A program made the position numbers and the translations under genes. Source: Polyangiaceae bacterium (GTDB lineage: Bacteria; Myxococcota_A; Polyangia; Polyangiales; Polyangiaceae). From it: a DNA stretch of 64,000 bases. Positions within the stretch are counted from its first letter, which is position 1. Each line of letters begins with the position of its first letter. Below the pieces are notes generated by a model that saw nothing but the letters and a program-made list of their open reading frames with translations, searched no databases and had not been told where the DNA came from. Location of the stretch: NCBI GenBank assembly GCA_022842465.1, contig JALHPN010000008.1, positions 23,254 through 87,253 on the forward strand, in the 5' to 3' direction. Positions 51,750 to 61,448 of the stretch are shown one piece after another.

Positions 51750-52463
51750 TCACTGTGCGGGAGTGCTGTTCGTCATCGCGAGCGCGTCGTCGATCTCACG
51801 GAGGATGCCCTCCTTCGACGTGGTCGCGCCGACGGTCGCCGTCAGGAGCTCCATCGTGCGCGCGTCGATCTGCGCGTTCCACGGGAGGGCGGCCGAGTCG
51901 TAGAAGATGCCGAGCTTCTGGTTGCCGGCATCCCAGAGGTGCGTGAAGGGCGAGTTGAACGCCTTCACCCAGCGATCGAGGTCGGCCTTCGTCGAAGGCG
52001 TTCCGACCGCGGTCCCCTCCGCGAGGCTCATGAGCCACACGACCTTCTTCTCCTTGAGGGTCGCGACCATGGGGGTGACGACCTCGGTCTCCTGGCGGCA
52101 GTACGTGCACCACGAGCCGGACGCCTGGATGTGGATGATCCGGTAGTTCTTCCCCTCGGGGTCGAAGTAGTTGGCGAGCGAGATCGGCTGGAGCCCCGCG
52201 TCGACGTTTCCGTCCGGGTAGCCGACGAACTTGAAGTTCGCGATCGTGCTGCCCCTCGTCTTGCCGGTGCGCGGGTTCGTCCCGATGTTCGCGGTCGGGT
52301 AGGGGACACCGTCGGGGTTCGCATCGGGGGCGCTCTCGGCGGCGACTCCGCCCGTGCCGGTGCCCGTGAGGCCCGGATCCTGGTCGGGGGCGGGTGTGCT
52401 CGAGGAGCAGGCCGCACCGAACGAAGCCACAACGAGAGCGAGAAGCGAACGGGCGATCTTCAT
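51750..52463 (-). CDS. Thioredoxin-fold lipoprotein with CxxC
   Basis: 237 residues. Lipobox GAACSS. A Gly/Pro linker is followed by a thioredoxin-like domain with ASGSWCTYCRQE (CTYC), KKVVWLMSLAEG and LPWNAQIDARTMEL. It diverges more from classic TlpA than its neighbour but keeps the redox pair. GAGGTGA precedes ATG 52463. First gene of the operon with TlpA and the beta-barrel protein. Confidence 0.82.
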   Translation of the reverse strand: MKIARSLLALVVASFGAACSSSTPAPDQDPGLTGTGTGGVAAESAPDANPDGVPYPTANIGTNPRTGKTRGSTIANFKFVGYPDGNVDAGLQPISLANYFDPEGKNYRIIHIQASGSWCTYCRQETEVVTPMVATLKEKKVVWLMSLAEGTAVGTPSTKADLDRWVKAFNSPFTHLWDAGNQKLGIFYDSAALPWNAQIDARTMELLTATVGATTSKEGILREIDDALAMTNSTPAQ

Positions 52464-52670
52464 GGCGTCACCTCGGAAAGTCCTGTCTACGCACGCCGCA
52501 CACCGGCGGTTTCGCGGGCAGCCTACTTCCGAAGAGCCGGAGGTCAAGCGGGCCGACGCGTCGAAGCCTTCTTTCTGACGCCCCCGGCGCACCACGTCAA
52601 TGAGCGATGTGCGGAAGACGGCGCCGTCGTCCGCTTGTCGCAAAGGCGAGGTCGCGCTAGACGCCCGCCC

Positions 52671-53723
52671 ATGGCTTCGTCGCTTCGCCTCGTCACGCCG
52701 GCCTTCGTCCTTGCCGTCTCTCTGGGTGGCATCGCCCTCGCCGGACAGGGTTGCTCCAGTGACCCGCCGGCCGCCACGGGGTGCGACAGCGCCAGGTGCG
52801 CGGCGGGAAACAAGTGCCTCCCGCTGAACGGCGAGACGAGGTGCCGCAAGACCTGCGCGAGCAACACCGACCCCGCCACGTCCTGCCCGGCCGGCTACAC
52901 CTGCGTCGCCCATCCCGACTCGGAGCCCTTCTGCGAGCAGCAGGACCCGGCCACCATGCCGTCGCCTGGCCCGAAGCAGTGGGGCACGTTCTGCGGGACG
53001 CCGGGCGGTGTCGACGCGAACCCGGCGTGCGATTTCGAACAAGGCTTCTACTGCTTCGCGCAGAGCCCGCAGGACGCGGACGCGTACTGCACGAAGTACG
53101 ACTGCACGAAGGACCTCGACTGCGCGCCTGGCTTCTTCTGCGGGGACGCGAACGTCGCGCCGAACGCGAAGACCGCGACGCGGACGTACGGCGAGACCGT
53201 GAAGGTCTGCCAGAGGCGGGCGTACTGCGCGCCCTGCCAGGCCGACTTCGACTGCCCCGCGGTCGCGGGGTCACCGCAGCGTTGCATCACCGACGACGAC
53301 GGGGTCGGCTTCTGCACCCAGGAGTGTGATCAGGCGGGCGCCTGCGGCCGCCTCGACGCGCGCTGCTCGGACGTCGGCGGGATCAAGGTCTGTTACCCGC
53401 GGGCCGGCCGCTGCAAGGGCACCGGGGAGCTCTGCTCACCGTGCCGCTCCGACGCAGACTGTCCGCAAGGGTCGTGCGTCACCGGCGACAAGACGAACGA
53501 GAAGAGCTGCACGGTGAAGTCGCCTTCTCCGTGCAAGCTCGACGACCAGAACGGGAAAGCGTGCCCGGCGCCGATCGGCCCTGCCGGTCGCGTCGCGCGC
53601 TGCCTCGGCAACCAGAAGACCGAGCAGGGCGTGCTCTACCCCGACATCCCGAAGGACGAGTGCCACGGGTACTACCAGCTGGGCGAGGGCGGCGACATCG
53701 GCTGCTGGACCCCGAACCGCTGA
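52671..53723 (+). CDS. Cysteine-rich lipoprotein
   Basis: 350 residues. Signal peptide with a lipobox-like AGQGCSS. Repeated Cys-containing units such as CDSARCAAGNKC, CTKDLDCAPGFFC, CQADFDCP and CRSDADCPQGSC, each with two to four Cys, similar to EGF-like or Dickkopf-type repeats of myxobacterial surface proteins. Disulfide-rich and extracellular; the ligand is unknown. It is divergent from the thioredoxin operon, which could help form its disulfides. Confidence 0.75.
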   Translation: MASSLRLVTPAFVLAVSLGGIALAGQGCSSDPPAATGCDSARCAAGNKCLPLNGETRCRKTCASNTDPATSCPAGYTCVAHPDSEPFCEQQDPATMPSPGPKQWGTFCGTPGGVDANPACDFEQGFYCFAQSPQDADAYCTKYDCTKDLDCAPGFFCGDANVAPNAKTATRTYGETVKVCQRRAYCAPCQADFDCPAVAGSPQRCITDDDGVGFCTQECDQAGACGRLDARCSDVGGIKVCYPRAGRCKGTGELCSPCRSDADCPQGSCVTGDKTNEKSCTVKSPSPCKLDDQNGKACPAPIGPAGRVARCLGNQKTEQGVLYPDIPKDECHGYYQLGEGGDIGCWTPNR

Positions 53724-53732
53724 CGACACCCG

Positions 53733-54785
53733 TCACGGTCGCGACGAGGTGACCTCGGGCGGGTCGGTCTGCGCTAGCAGCGCCCAGCCCGCCGCGACCA
53801 CCACCGAGAGCGCCTGGAGAGGCACGTCGTATGCGCCGTGCGCCACGAGCGCGAGCGTGAGCGGCGCGAGGACGGACGGTGCACGCGCGCGCAGGACGAG
53901 CGTGACGAGCGCGAGGAGCACGCTCGCGGGGAGGAGGAAGACCGCGATCGGACCGAGTCCGAACGGCGTGGGCATCCCCGCGGACGACCAGATCGCCACG
54001 CGCAGCACCTGCTCGACGACCGAGGGGCTCTCGGACTGACGACCTGCGAGCCACGTCAGCGCGAACGCGAGGACGATGGAGCCGTTCACGAGGAGGCGCG
54101 CCCCCCAGCCGCGCCGCGACGCGAGCCACGCCCCGGAGAGCACGAGCGCGCCGCCGTGGAGCAGGATCGCGACCGTCGCGATGGCCTGTCCGACCTCGAA
54201 GACGATCATCTTGCCCGACTCGCCGCCGGCGACCGCGACCTGGTAGGCCACGAGGCGCAGCGTCGCCGTCGTCGAGAGGAGGACGAGCACGATGCCGAGC
54301 ACGCGCGTGTGGGCCGCGCGCGCCGCGGAGAGCCCCGCGAGCAGCGCGACGACCGACGCCGCGACGACGAGCGACCCGGCGACGCCGCGTGGCACTCGCT
54401 CGATCACGGCGGGCGACGCGAGCGCGACCACGAGGCCGGAGAGCGCGACCACCGGGAAACGGATGCCGGACGAGAGTCGCTCGTTCTTCGCGAGCTCGAA
54501 GCTCGAGACGCCGAGCAGCGCGACGAAGAGGCCCGTCAGCGCGTACGAGAGCGTCCCGGAGAGGAGCAGCGCGCGCTCGACGACGTCACCCGGCGCGATC
54601 CCGCGGAGGCCGGGCGCGATCACGACGCCGGCGATCTTGGCGGCCACGGCGATCCCGGCCGTGAAGACGAGGGTCGGCGTGCCCCACGCATGCGCCGGGA
54701 GCGGCGGCGCCGAGGGCTTCGTGGTCTTCGCGCTTCGCGGCGCGTCGTCCACGGGTGGTTCCTGCGTGGTCGGGCCTGTCACCAA
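53733..54785 (-). CDS. Polytopic membrane protein of unknown function
   Basis: 350 residues. After a Pro-rich ~30-residue N-terminus there are about nine hydrophobic helices (TLVFTAGIAVAAKIAGVVIA, LSYALTGLFVALLGVSSFEL, LLVNGSIVLAFALTWLA, VFLLPASVLLALVTLVL). Few charged residues fall within the helices. No transporter or enzyme motif recognised. The C-terminus converges with the Cys-rich lipoprotein gene. Confidence 0.65.
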   Translation of the reverse strand: MVTGPTTQEPPVDDAPRSAKTTKPSAPPLPAHAWGTPTLVFTAGIAVAAKIAGVVIAPGLRGIAPGDVVERALLLSGTLSYALTGLFVALLGVSSFELAKNERLSSGIRFPVVALSGLVVALASPAVIERVPRGVAGSLVVAASVVALLAGLSAARAAHTRVLGIVLVLLSTTATLRLVAYQVAVAGGESGKMIVFEVGQAIATVAILLHGGALVLSGAWLASRRGWGARLLVNGSIVLAFALTWLAGRQSESPSVVEQVLRVAIWSSAGMPTPFGLGPIAVFLLPASVLLALVTLVLRARAPSVLAPLTLALVAHGAYDVPLQALSVVVAAGWALLAQTDPPEVTSSRP

Positions 54786-54815
54786 GGCGTGCGCCGGCGA
54801 GCCTACACCAATCGA

Positions 54816-56660
54816 TCAGCCGGCGTGAGCGTTCGAGCGCGGGAGGAGGCGCGGCGGGAGCGCGCCCTCACGGCTCTCGTGGACGTTCACGGGAGGCGGC
54901 GCGCCTCGCTCCTGCGTCGGCGGCTTCGGACCCGGTCCGGGCGGATCCGGGTCCGGCCCCGGCTTCGCCGGCACGTTCAGGATGAAGGGCCGCGCGTTCA
55001 TGGTCGAGCACGCGTAGACCTCGTCGCGGTGGAACTCCCAGTGGAGGTACACGTTCCCGTCTGCCGACACAATGGCGCCCGGCGCCGGCCCGAACGGCTG
55101 GGCGCGGTTCACGCTGTCGAGCGCGGCGATGTCGAACGCCGTGATGCCGCTCGTCTTCGTCACGCCCATCTTCACGAGTCGCCCCGTCCTACTCACGACG
55201 ATCTCGAGGTTCGTCCGAAGCTTCGGATCGTTCATCGGGTGGCCCTTCGGCAGGCCGTCGAGCGAGCCGAGGAAGCTGTCCGCGAAGATCGGGTGGATCC
55301 GGTTGTGGATCGTGTTGAGGTACGTCGCGAAGGGGACGGCCGCCGTGTTGAGCGCCGTCTGGTTCCCCGGCTTCACGCTCGTGACGTAGTTCTCGATCGC
55401 GTTCCGCCACTTCTCGAAGCTCGACGCCTGCCACGAGCCGCGATGCTCGCTCTTGCGGCGCTCGCCGTCGGCCACGCGCTCCTTCCGGAGCTGGTCTGCG
55501 CCGACCACGGCGACGATGCCCGTGTGCGTGAGGTTCAGGTTCACCTGACCGGGGCCGGGCTTTCCACCGAGGCCGAGCCACGACGTCTTCGGCTGGTTCG
55601 GCGAAGACGGCTGGTTCTGCCCCGTCGTACCCGCGATCGGATCTCCGACCCCCGGCGGCATCGGGGTCGGCTTCAGCGGGTTGAAGGTCCACCCGCCGGC
55701 GGGCGCCTGCACGACCTCCGGCGGCTGCGCGGGCGCCGCGCCGGGCGCGAGCTGCGGCGGCGTCTCCGGCGCTGCGGTCTGCGAGGGCGTTCGTCCGTCC
55801 CCCCCGGCCCGCGGGATCTCCTGTCCGGCGGCCGGCTGGTTCACGGCGACGGGGCCCATCGGCTTGTCGATCGGCTTCGCCTCGCGCTGGACGTCGAACT
55901 CGGTGCCCTTCTCGCCCGGCGCGCGATCCTTCTCGCCCTTGTGCTCGTCGGAGTCGGCGATCTTCGTGCGCTCGCTGTCGCCGACCTGGTCCTGCGGACC
56001 GCGCGGCTTGTGCCCGCCGGGCGTCGGGTTCGGATCGTCCTGGTCGTGCGAGGTCTGCGTCGCGACGCTCTCCTCCTCGACGTGGTTCGCCGTGTCGCCG
56101 ATGAAGCGCGCGTTCGGGTTGTCCTTCTGGTTTTCCTGCGCGTGCTGGCGAACGGCGATGCGCTTGTCGGCCTGCAGCTTCTCCTCGTCGAGCTTCTTGA
56201 GGGGATCCTCCGGCTTCACGTCGACCTTCACCGACGTGACCTTCTCTTCCTTCTTCTTCTCCTGCTCGGGCGGCGGCTTCGGCGCCTCCGGCTTCGGCTC
56301 TTCCTTCTTCTTCTCCGCGAGCGGGGCCGGCTTCGGGGCCTCGGGCTCGGGCTCGCGCGTCGCACCTTCGTCGACGACGGCGATCTCGAGCGTCTGGTCG
56401 GCGACCTTCGCCTTCTGTCGCGCCTTCGAGGCGAAGGCGGACATGAAGCGCTCGTCGGCGCGCAGGTTACCGATGCGCCGCGACACTTCTTCCGTGCCGC
56501 CGCCGAACACGAAGTGCGCCACGAGCGCCGCGCAGATCCACAGGACGATCGGCGTCTCTGCGGACCGGGGCGTCACGGTGTCGCCCGGGGCTCGAAGGTT
56601 GCGGCGCTTCATCGGGGGACGCTCTGAAGGTGTGCCCTGAGGGGAACGCCGTCCAGTCAT
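54816..56660 (-). CDS. TonB-like energy-transducer protein with long Pro/Lys/Glu linker
   Basis: 614 residues; ATG 56612 is a shorter alternative start. A single membrane helix IVLWICAALVAHFVFGGG lies near residue 40. A long periplasm-spanning linker follows, rich in PKPAPLAEKKKEEPKPEAPK and later Gly/Pro/Gln. The C-terminal ~180 residues contain a TonB-like domain (LEIVVSRTGRLVKMGVTKTS, then FDIAALDSVNRAQPFGPAP). It probably couples the inner-membrane proton gradient to an outer-membrane process. No ExbB/ExbD neighbours here. Confidence 0.8.
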   Translation of the reverse strand: MTGRRSPQGTPSERPPMKRRNLRAPGDTVTPRSAETPIVLWICAALVAHFVFGGGTEEVSRRIGNLRADERFMSAFASKARQKAKVADQTLEIAVVDEGATREPEPEAPKPAPLAEKKKEEPKPEAPKPPPEQEKKKEEKVTSVKVDVKPEDPLKKLDEEKLQADKRIAVRQHAQENQKDNPNARFIGDTANHVEEESVATQTSHDQDDPNPTPGGHKPRGPQDQVGDSERTKIADSDEHKGEKDRAPGEKGTEFDVQREAKPIDKPMGPVAVNQPAAGQEIPRAGGDGRTPSQTAAPETPPQLAPGAAPAQPPEVVQAPAGGWTFNPLKPTPMPPGVGDPIAGTTGQNQPSSPNQPKTSWLGLGGKPGPGQVNLNLTHTGIVAVVGADQLRKERVADGERRKSEHRGSWQASSFEKWRNAIENYVTSVKPGNQTALNTAAVPFATYLNTIHNRIHPIFADSFLGSLDGLPKGHPMNDPKLRTNLEIVVSRTGRLVKMGVTKTSGITAFDIAALDSVNRAQPFGPAPGAIVSADGNVYLHWEFHRDEVYACSTMNARPFILNVPAKPGPDPDPPGPGPKPPTQERGAPPPVNVHESREGALPPRLLPRSNAHAG

Positions 56661-56751
56661 CTCACGCTAGCACCCGACACTCCTCCCATCCAGAGAGGGG
56701 CGACCCTGGATTTACGGTGGGTTAGCGCGAGCGTGCGTGTGCGCACACGCC

Positions 56752-57636
56752 TCAGTCGCCGTCCATCGCTGCGGCGCGATGATCCCCTGCCGTCACCTGG
56801 ATCGCGCCGAGCTCCTCTTCACGCTGGAGCTCGTCCCACAAGCCCCAGGCGCGGACATGGCGTTCGAGGTACACCACCCGCTCGGCGCAGCGCGCGATCG
56901 CCTGCAGGTTGTGGGTCACGAGGACGGCCGCGATGATGTCGCTGCTGCTGATCTCCGCCATCAAATCGACGATCGCCGCCCGGCCCCCCACGTCGACGCC
57001 GGCCGTCGGCTCGTCGAGGACGAGGAGGTCCGGCTTCGTCGCGAGGGCGCGGGCGAGGAAGACGCGCTGCGTCTCGCCGCCGGAGAGGTCCCTCATCTGG
57101 GAATGCGCGAGCTTCGCCGCCCCGGTCCGCGCGAGGGCGGCCATCGCGATCTCGCGCTCGTCGTCGTGGATGACGAGCGGCCAGCGTCCGCGCAGGTTCG
57201 CGACGACGACGTCGATCGCGGTCGCGGGAAAATCGCGGTCGAAGGACTTCCGCTGCGGGACGTAGCCGACCTTGCGGCGGCCCTTCGCGATCGGGAGCCC
57301 ACCGATCGTCACGGACCCCGAGTCCGGCTCGAGGAGGCCGAGCACGATCTTGAGGAGCGTGCTCTTGCCGGCGCCGTTCGGACCGCAGAGGCACAAGAAC
57401 TCGCCGATCGGCACGTGGAAGCTCACGTCCTCGAGGACGACGCGGTCACCGAACCGCTTCGACACGTTCTTCACGTCGAGGACGCGCGGCGCGCTCGGCT
57501 CGGGGAGCGTGCCGCGGAACGGGACGCCCGCTGGTCGCAGCGAGCGGGGCTTCCTCGACGCCGGCCCCAGACCCGCCCGGACGGAGACGACGGGCGCCTC
57601 GATCTCGAGCCTGTCGGGGCGGTCCGTGGGGCTCAC
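56752..57636 (-). CDS. znuC: Metal ABC transporter ATP-binding protein (ZnuC/MntB-type)
   Basis: 294 residues from GTG 57636 coupled to the znuA stop. The first ~50 residues are an extension; the ABC domain starts LDVKNVSKRFGDRVVLED. Walker A is GPNGAGKST, Q-loop VGYVPQRKSFDRDFP, signature LSGGETQRV, Walker B LLVLDEPTAGVD, and the H-loop His is in LVTHNL. It provides energy for zinc or manganese uptake. No permease gene (znuB) follows; the next gene is the TonB-like gene. Confidence 0.88.
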   Translation of the reverse strand: MSPTDRPDRLEIEAPVVSVRAGLGPASRKPRSLRPAGVPFRGTLPEPSAPRVLDVKNVSKRFGDRVVLEDVSFHVPIGEFLCLCGPNGAGKSTLLKIVLGLLEPDSGSVTIGGLPIAKGRRKVGYVPQRKSFDRDFPATAIDVVVANLRGRWPLVIHDDEREIAMAALARTGAAKLAHSQMRDLSGGETQRVFLARALATKPDLLVLDEPTAGVDVGGRAAIVDLMAEISSSDIIAAVLVTHNLQAIARCAERVVYLERHVRAWGLWDELQREEELGAIQVTAGDHRAAAMDGD

Positions 57637-58625
57637 TTGAGATGCTTCTCGAGCGCGGCGACGTCGAAGCGGATGAGCTTCTCGTACGTGTCCGTCTCGG
57701 GGCCGCCGCCGACCGGATCGAGGATGCCGACCGGGATCTTCGCCTCGGCCGCGATGACGGCCGCCGGGCGGGGGTCGAGCTGCGGCTCGCTGAAGAGGAC
57801 GGTCGCGTTCTTCTTCTTCACGACGTCGAGCACCTTGGTGATGTAGTCGCCCGACGGCTGCGAGCCCGGGAACGGCTCGATCACGGCGAGGATGTCGAAC
57901 TTGTAACGCTCGGCGAAGTACTGGAAGCTGCCGTGGAACGTGATGAACCCGCGCTTCGTGAGCGCCTTCGTCCGCGCCTCGGCCTCCTTGTCCAGGGCAG
58001 CGAGGCTCGCGTCGAGCGCCGTCGCGCGCTCGCGATAGCCGAGGACGTGGGCGGGGTCGGCGCGACCGAGCTCCTCGGTGATGGCGCGCACGATCAGCTG
58101 CGCGCGCTGGGGATCGAGCCACACGTGCGGGTCGAGCGCGCCCTTGTCGTGATCGTGATCGTGGTCGTGGCCGTCGTGGTCGTGGTCGTCGTCGTGGTCG
58201 TCGTCGTGCGCGTGGCCGCTCGCGCCGACCGGGTCGTCCTTGATCGGCAGCGTCGGCACGCGATCGCCGACCTTGAGGAGACGGGCCTTCGGCGCGGCCT
58301 CCTTCATCAGCTTCTCCATCCACGGATCGAGGCCGAGGCCGACCATGACGCCGACCTTCGCCTTCGCGGTGGTCTCGACGTCGCGCGGGGTGGGATCGAA
58401 GGAGTGCTCGTTGCGGCCGGGAGGCAACAAGAGGAGGACGTCGGCGTCCGGCCCGGCGACGCGACGCACGAGGTCGTAGACGGGGAAGATCGAGACGACG
58501 ACCCGCGGCTTCTCGCCAGCGTCCGTGGAAGAGCCTCCCTTTCCACATCCGTTCGAGCAGCCGGCGAGGGTGGGCGCGAGGACGCAGACCGACGCCAGAA
58601 ATGCACCGAGGATCGAGCTCTTCAC
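57633..58625 (-). CDS. znuA: Zinc/manganese ABC transporter substrate-binding lipoprotein
   Basis: 330 residues. Lipobox TLAGCSN. Family A-I metal-binding protein with NEHSFDPTPRDV (His ligand), a His/Asp-rich loop at 138-159 (HAHDDDHDDDHDHDGHDHD), LDPHVWLDP and ITFHGSFQYFAERY, DILAVIEPFPGSQPS. The His-rich loop is typical of zinc-scavenging ZnuA. It is first in a two-gene operon with znuC. Gene order suggests repression by a Zur-type regulator, but no operator is recognised. Confidence 0.92.
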   Translation of the reverse strand: MKSSILGAFLASVCVLAPTLAGCSNGCGKGGSSTDAGEKPRVVVSIFPVYDLVRRVAGPDADVLLLLPPGRNEHSFDPTPRDVETTAKAKVGVMVGLGLDPWMEKLMKEAAPKARLLKVGDRVPTLPIKDDPVGASGHAHDDDHDDDHDHDGHDHDHDHDKGALDPHVWLDPQRAQLIVRAITEELGRADPAHVLGYRERATALDASLAALDKEAEARTKALTKRGFITFHGSFQYFAERYKFDILAVIEPFPGSQPSGDYITKVLDVVKKKNATVLFSEPQLDPRPAAVIAAEAKIPVGILDPVGGGPETDTYEKLIRFDVAALEKHLK

Positions 58626-58696
58626 GGAGCCAACGTATCGCGGAGCCTTCCGAGGTGTCCACGAGCCGGGGGCCCCGTGGTAGAACGCGGCCCGCC

Positions 58697-59782
58697 ATGG
58701 AGACCTCCGGACGCGCCCACGGCCACGAGGCCGGCCCGCTCTTCGAGCTCCGCGGATCCATGCTGGAGGACGAGGAGCAGATCCTCGACATCGCGCGTCA
58801 CCTCAACACGGTGAACCTCCCCGAGGAGCGCGAGGGCGTTCACCAGACGCTCGACGCCTCGCACAAGAGCTTCACCGGGGCGACCAAGGATCCGAAGCGC
58901 CGGCAGTACGTGTTCGTCCTCGTCGACCGGGCCGAGAACCGGATCATCGGCACGTCGATGATCTTCGGTCAGCTCGGCCGGAGGGATGCGCCCTACATCT
59001 ACCTCGACGTCATCGACGAGGAGCGCTACTCGCAGACGCTCGACAAGCACTTCGAGCACACGATCCTGAAGATCGGCTACTCGTACAACGGGCCGACGGA
59101 GATCGGCGGGCTCGTGCTCCACCCCGGCTACCGCCGGGTGCCCGAGCGGCTCGGTACGTTCCTCTCCTACGTGCGGTTCCTCTACATCAAGATGCACCGC
59201 GACTGGTTCCGCGACGAGGTGCTCGCGGAGCTCCTCCCGCCCCTCGAGAAGGACGGCACGTCGCACCTCTGGGACGCGCTCGGCAGGCACTTCACCGACC
59301 TCACGTACGCGGAGGCGGACAAGCTCTCACGGCGGAACAAGGAGTTCATCCGAGGCCTCTTCCCGGAGGGGACCATCTACGCGTCGCTCCTCCCGAAGCA
59401 GGCGCAGGACGTGATCGGCAAGGTGGGGAGCCAGACGCGCGGGGTCGAGAAGCTCCTCCGGCGGATCGGCTTCCGCTACGCCGAGCGCGTGGACCCGTTC
59501 GACGGCGGACCGCACTTCACGGCGATGACCGACGAGGTCACTCTTGTGCAGAATACACGCAAATTGACGATCGAAGCCCTGCTCGACGTCGACGACGGGC
59601 CGACCGAGCACCCGAAGAAGCGGGCGATCGTCGCGATCGAGCCGAGCGGGCCCCCGTGGTTCCGCGCCATGCTGACCGCGTACGAGGAGCGGCCGGGGGA
59701 CGCGTGCGCGATCGGGCGGGGCGCCGCGCATGCCCTCGGCCTCGAGCCGGGGCACGAGGCGTGGGTGCTGCCGCTCGAGTGA
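58697..59782 (+). CDS. astA: Arginine N-succinyltransferase
   Basis: 361 residues; ATG 58697. The core reads LDIARHLNTVNLPEER, then IIGTSMIFGQLGRRDAPYIY, EIGGLVLHPGYR, FIRGLFPEGTIYASLLP and DPFDGGPHFTAMTDEV, all characteristic of AstA. It transfers succinyl from succinyl-CoA to arginine, first step of the AST pathway for arginine catabolism. No other ast genes are adjacent. It is divergent from znuA across only 71 bases. Confidence 0.92.
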   Translation: METSGRAHGHEAGPLFELRGSMLEDEEQILDIARHLNTVNLPEEREGVHQTLDASHKSFTGATKDPKRRQYVFVLVDRAENRIIGTSMIFGQLGRRDAPYIYLDVIDEERYSQTLDKHFEHTILKIGYSYNGPTEIGGLVLHPGYRRVPERLGTFLSYVRFLYIKMHRDWFRDEVLAELLPPLEKDGTSHLWDALGRHFTDLTYAEADKLSRRNKEFIRGLFPEGTIYASLLPKQAQDVIGKVGSQTRGVEKLLRRIGFRYAERVDPFDGGPHFTAMTDEVTLVQNTRKLTIEALLDVDDGPTEHPKKRAIVAIEPSGPPWFRAMLTAYEERPGDACAIGRGAAHALGLEPGHEAWVLPLE

Positions 59783-59794
59783 GCGCGCGGCGCG

Positions 59795-61363
59795 TCACTC
59801 GACGATCGGGTACTCCGTGAGCGCGCGAGACTCCGAAGCCGACTGCCTCTGACCTTCGCGCAGGATCTCGGGCTGACGCTCGCCCGGCTCGCCCGGCAGG
59901 AGCGTCCCGCCTTCGCGGACGGGAGCGGGCTCCGAGTAGACGAGCGCAATCGACGGGCCCGGCGCCCCATGACCGCTCAGCCCGGCATGGCCGCCGCGCC
60001 CGCCCTTGCCGGCGCCGCTCGTGGTGCTCGAGGGGATTCCTCCGACGGCGCCTCCCTGGCCGACGAGGCCGAGCGCGCCCTTGCCGGCGCGCCCCCCTTT
60101 TCCGCCCACGAGCTCGACGCTCACGAGCGTCACCACGCTCTTCGTCGACAGGAGGCCGATGCTCGCTCCACCGCCGAAGCCCGCCGTGCCGGGGACGCCC
60201 GCGCACCCGCCCGAGCCGCCGCCCGCCCCGCTCGACGCGAACCAGTAGGGCCTTTCGAACGGCTGCGAAGGGTTGGCGACCGTGCACGGGTTGACGCCGT
60301 TGATGCACCACTCCTCGCGGCCGGCGCCGCCGCCGCCGCCCTGACCGGGCTTGCCGATCTCTCCCGTCGTACCGTTCCCCGGGACGAAGCCCGCCGCAGT
60401 GAACGTCCAGTTGCCGTTCTGACCGCTCTTGCCGTCGGTGCCGGGGAGCCCGTCCTGCCCACGCTCGCCGGCGGTGGTCCCGCCCCGCGCCGTCGCCGCG
60501 GTCGCGAAGGTCGCGTCCCCCGCCTCGATGAGCCCATCCCCGCCGAAGACCGCTGGGTCCGTCACGGGGACTGCGTTGTCGTAGACGCGGCCGTCACCGC
60601 CTTTGCCTCCCGGGCCGGGGTTGCCGCCGGCGACGCACGTGCGCGTGCCACCGGCGCCGCCGCCGTTCTTCTTCACCTGCGAGCACGCGACCGTGAACTG
60701 GTTCGCGCAGAAGGCCTGGCCGAACGCCGGTCCGCCGGTGCCTTCGCCGGTCGCGCCTTGCGCATCGACCGGCGGCTCGACGCCGTCGGCACCGCCGGAG
60801 CCGTTGCCGGCCTGGACCGTCGTGAACGCGATCGTGAGCTGCTTCGCGTCGCGGATCTCGCCGCCGATCGACGTCGCGCCGGAGCCGGACGGGGTGGGGA
60901 GCGCGTCGGGCGCGATGAAGTGGAAGCCCTCGATGCGCGTGGTGCGCGCGATGCTCGTCGCGGTGAGCGCAGGGATCGACGGGGAGCGGACCGCCGCGCG
61001 GAGGGTCTCGACGCGCTTCCAGGGGCTCACGTTGCAGTCGACGTTGCCGTACATGGAGATGCCGTCGCGGACGGTGAGCGCCTCCTTGTACTCCTCCGCG
61101 CACGCGATGACGCGGACCTGTTGCTTGTCGGCGAGGAGGATCGCGGCGCCGAGGGTCTTCAGCGGCGCGCCTGCGGACCCGTTGCCGGTGAAGTCGTCGC
61201 CCTTCGTCGCCGAGACGAAGACGCCGTCGAGGGGGACGCCCTCCACGGGCGGGATCGCGTTCTCGGCGGACCGATCCGGCGGGATCTCGGCGGTGTCGCT
61301 GCCGCAGGCGAGGACCGTGACGGTGGGCACGGTGACGAGGAGGACGCGAAGTCGTCTGTGCAT
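59795..61363 (-). CDS. Glycine-rich lipoprotein with beta-helix region
   Basis: 522 residues. Lipobox VTVLACGS. FVSATKGDDFTGNGSAGAPL followed by KTLGAAILLA is a DUF1565/pectate-lyase-like start of a right-handed beta-helix. After residue ~190 the sequence turns into Gly-rich repeats (GGAGGTRTC, GKGGDGRVYD, GGGGGAGREEW, GAGKGGRGGHAG). This organisation is common among myxobacterial surface proteins and superficially like PE-PGRS, without homology. Function unknown. Confidence 0.75.
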   Translation of the reverse strand: MHRRLRVLLVTVPTVTVLACGSDTAEIPPDRSAENAIPPVEGVPLDGVFVSATKGDDFTGNGSAGAPLKTLGAAILLADKQQVRVIACAEEYKEALTVRDGISMYGNVDCNVSPWKRVETLRAAVRSPSIPALTATSIARTTRIEGFHFIAPDALPTPSGSGATSIGGEIRDAKQLTIAFTTVQAGNGSGGADGVEPPVDAQGATGEGTGGPAFGQAFCANQFTVACSQVKKNGGGAGGTRTCVAGGNPGPGGKGGDGRVYDNAVPVTDPAVFGGDGLIEAGDATFATAATARGGTTAGERGQDGLPGTDGKSGQNGNWTFTAAGFVPGNGTTGEIGKPGQGGGGGAGREEWCINGVNPCTVANPSQPFERPYWFASSGAGGGSGGCAGVPGTAGFGGGASIGLLSTKSVVTLVSVELVGGKGGRAGKGALGLVGQGGAVGGIPSSTTSGAGKGGRGGHAGLSGHGAPGPSIALVYSEPAPVREGGTLLPGEPGERQPEILREGQRQSASESRALTEYPIVE

Positions 61364-61448
61364 GGAAGCTCCGGCGGGGGGGATTGTGCCTCGACCCGGT
61401 CGGCCGCGCCCCGAGATCGTTGCGTGTCGCGCACGCTATGCTGCGGCC

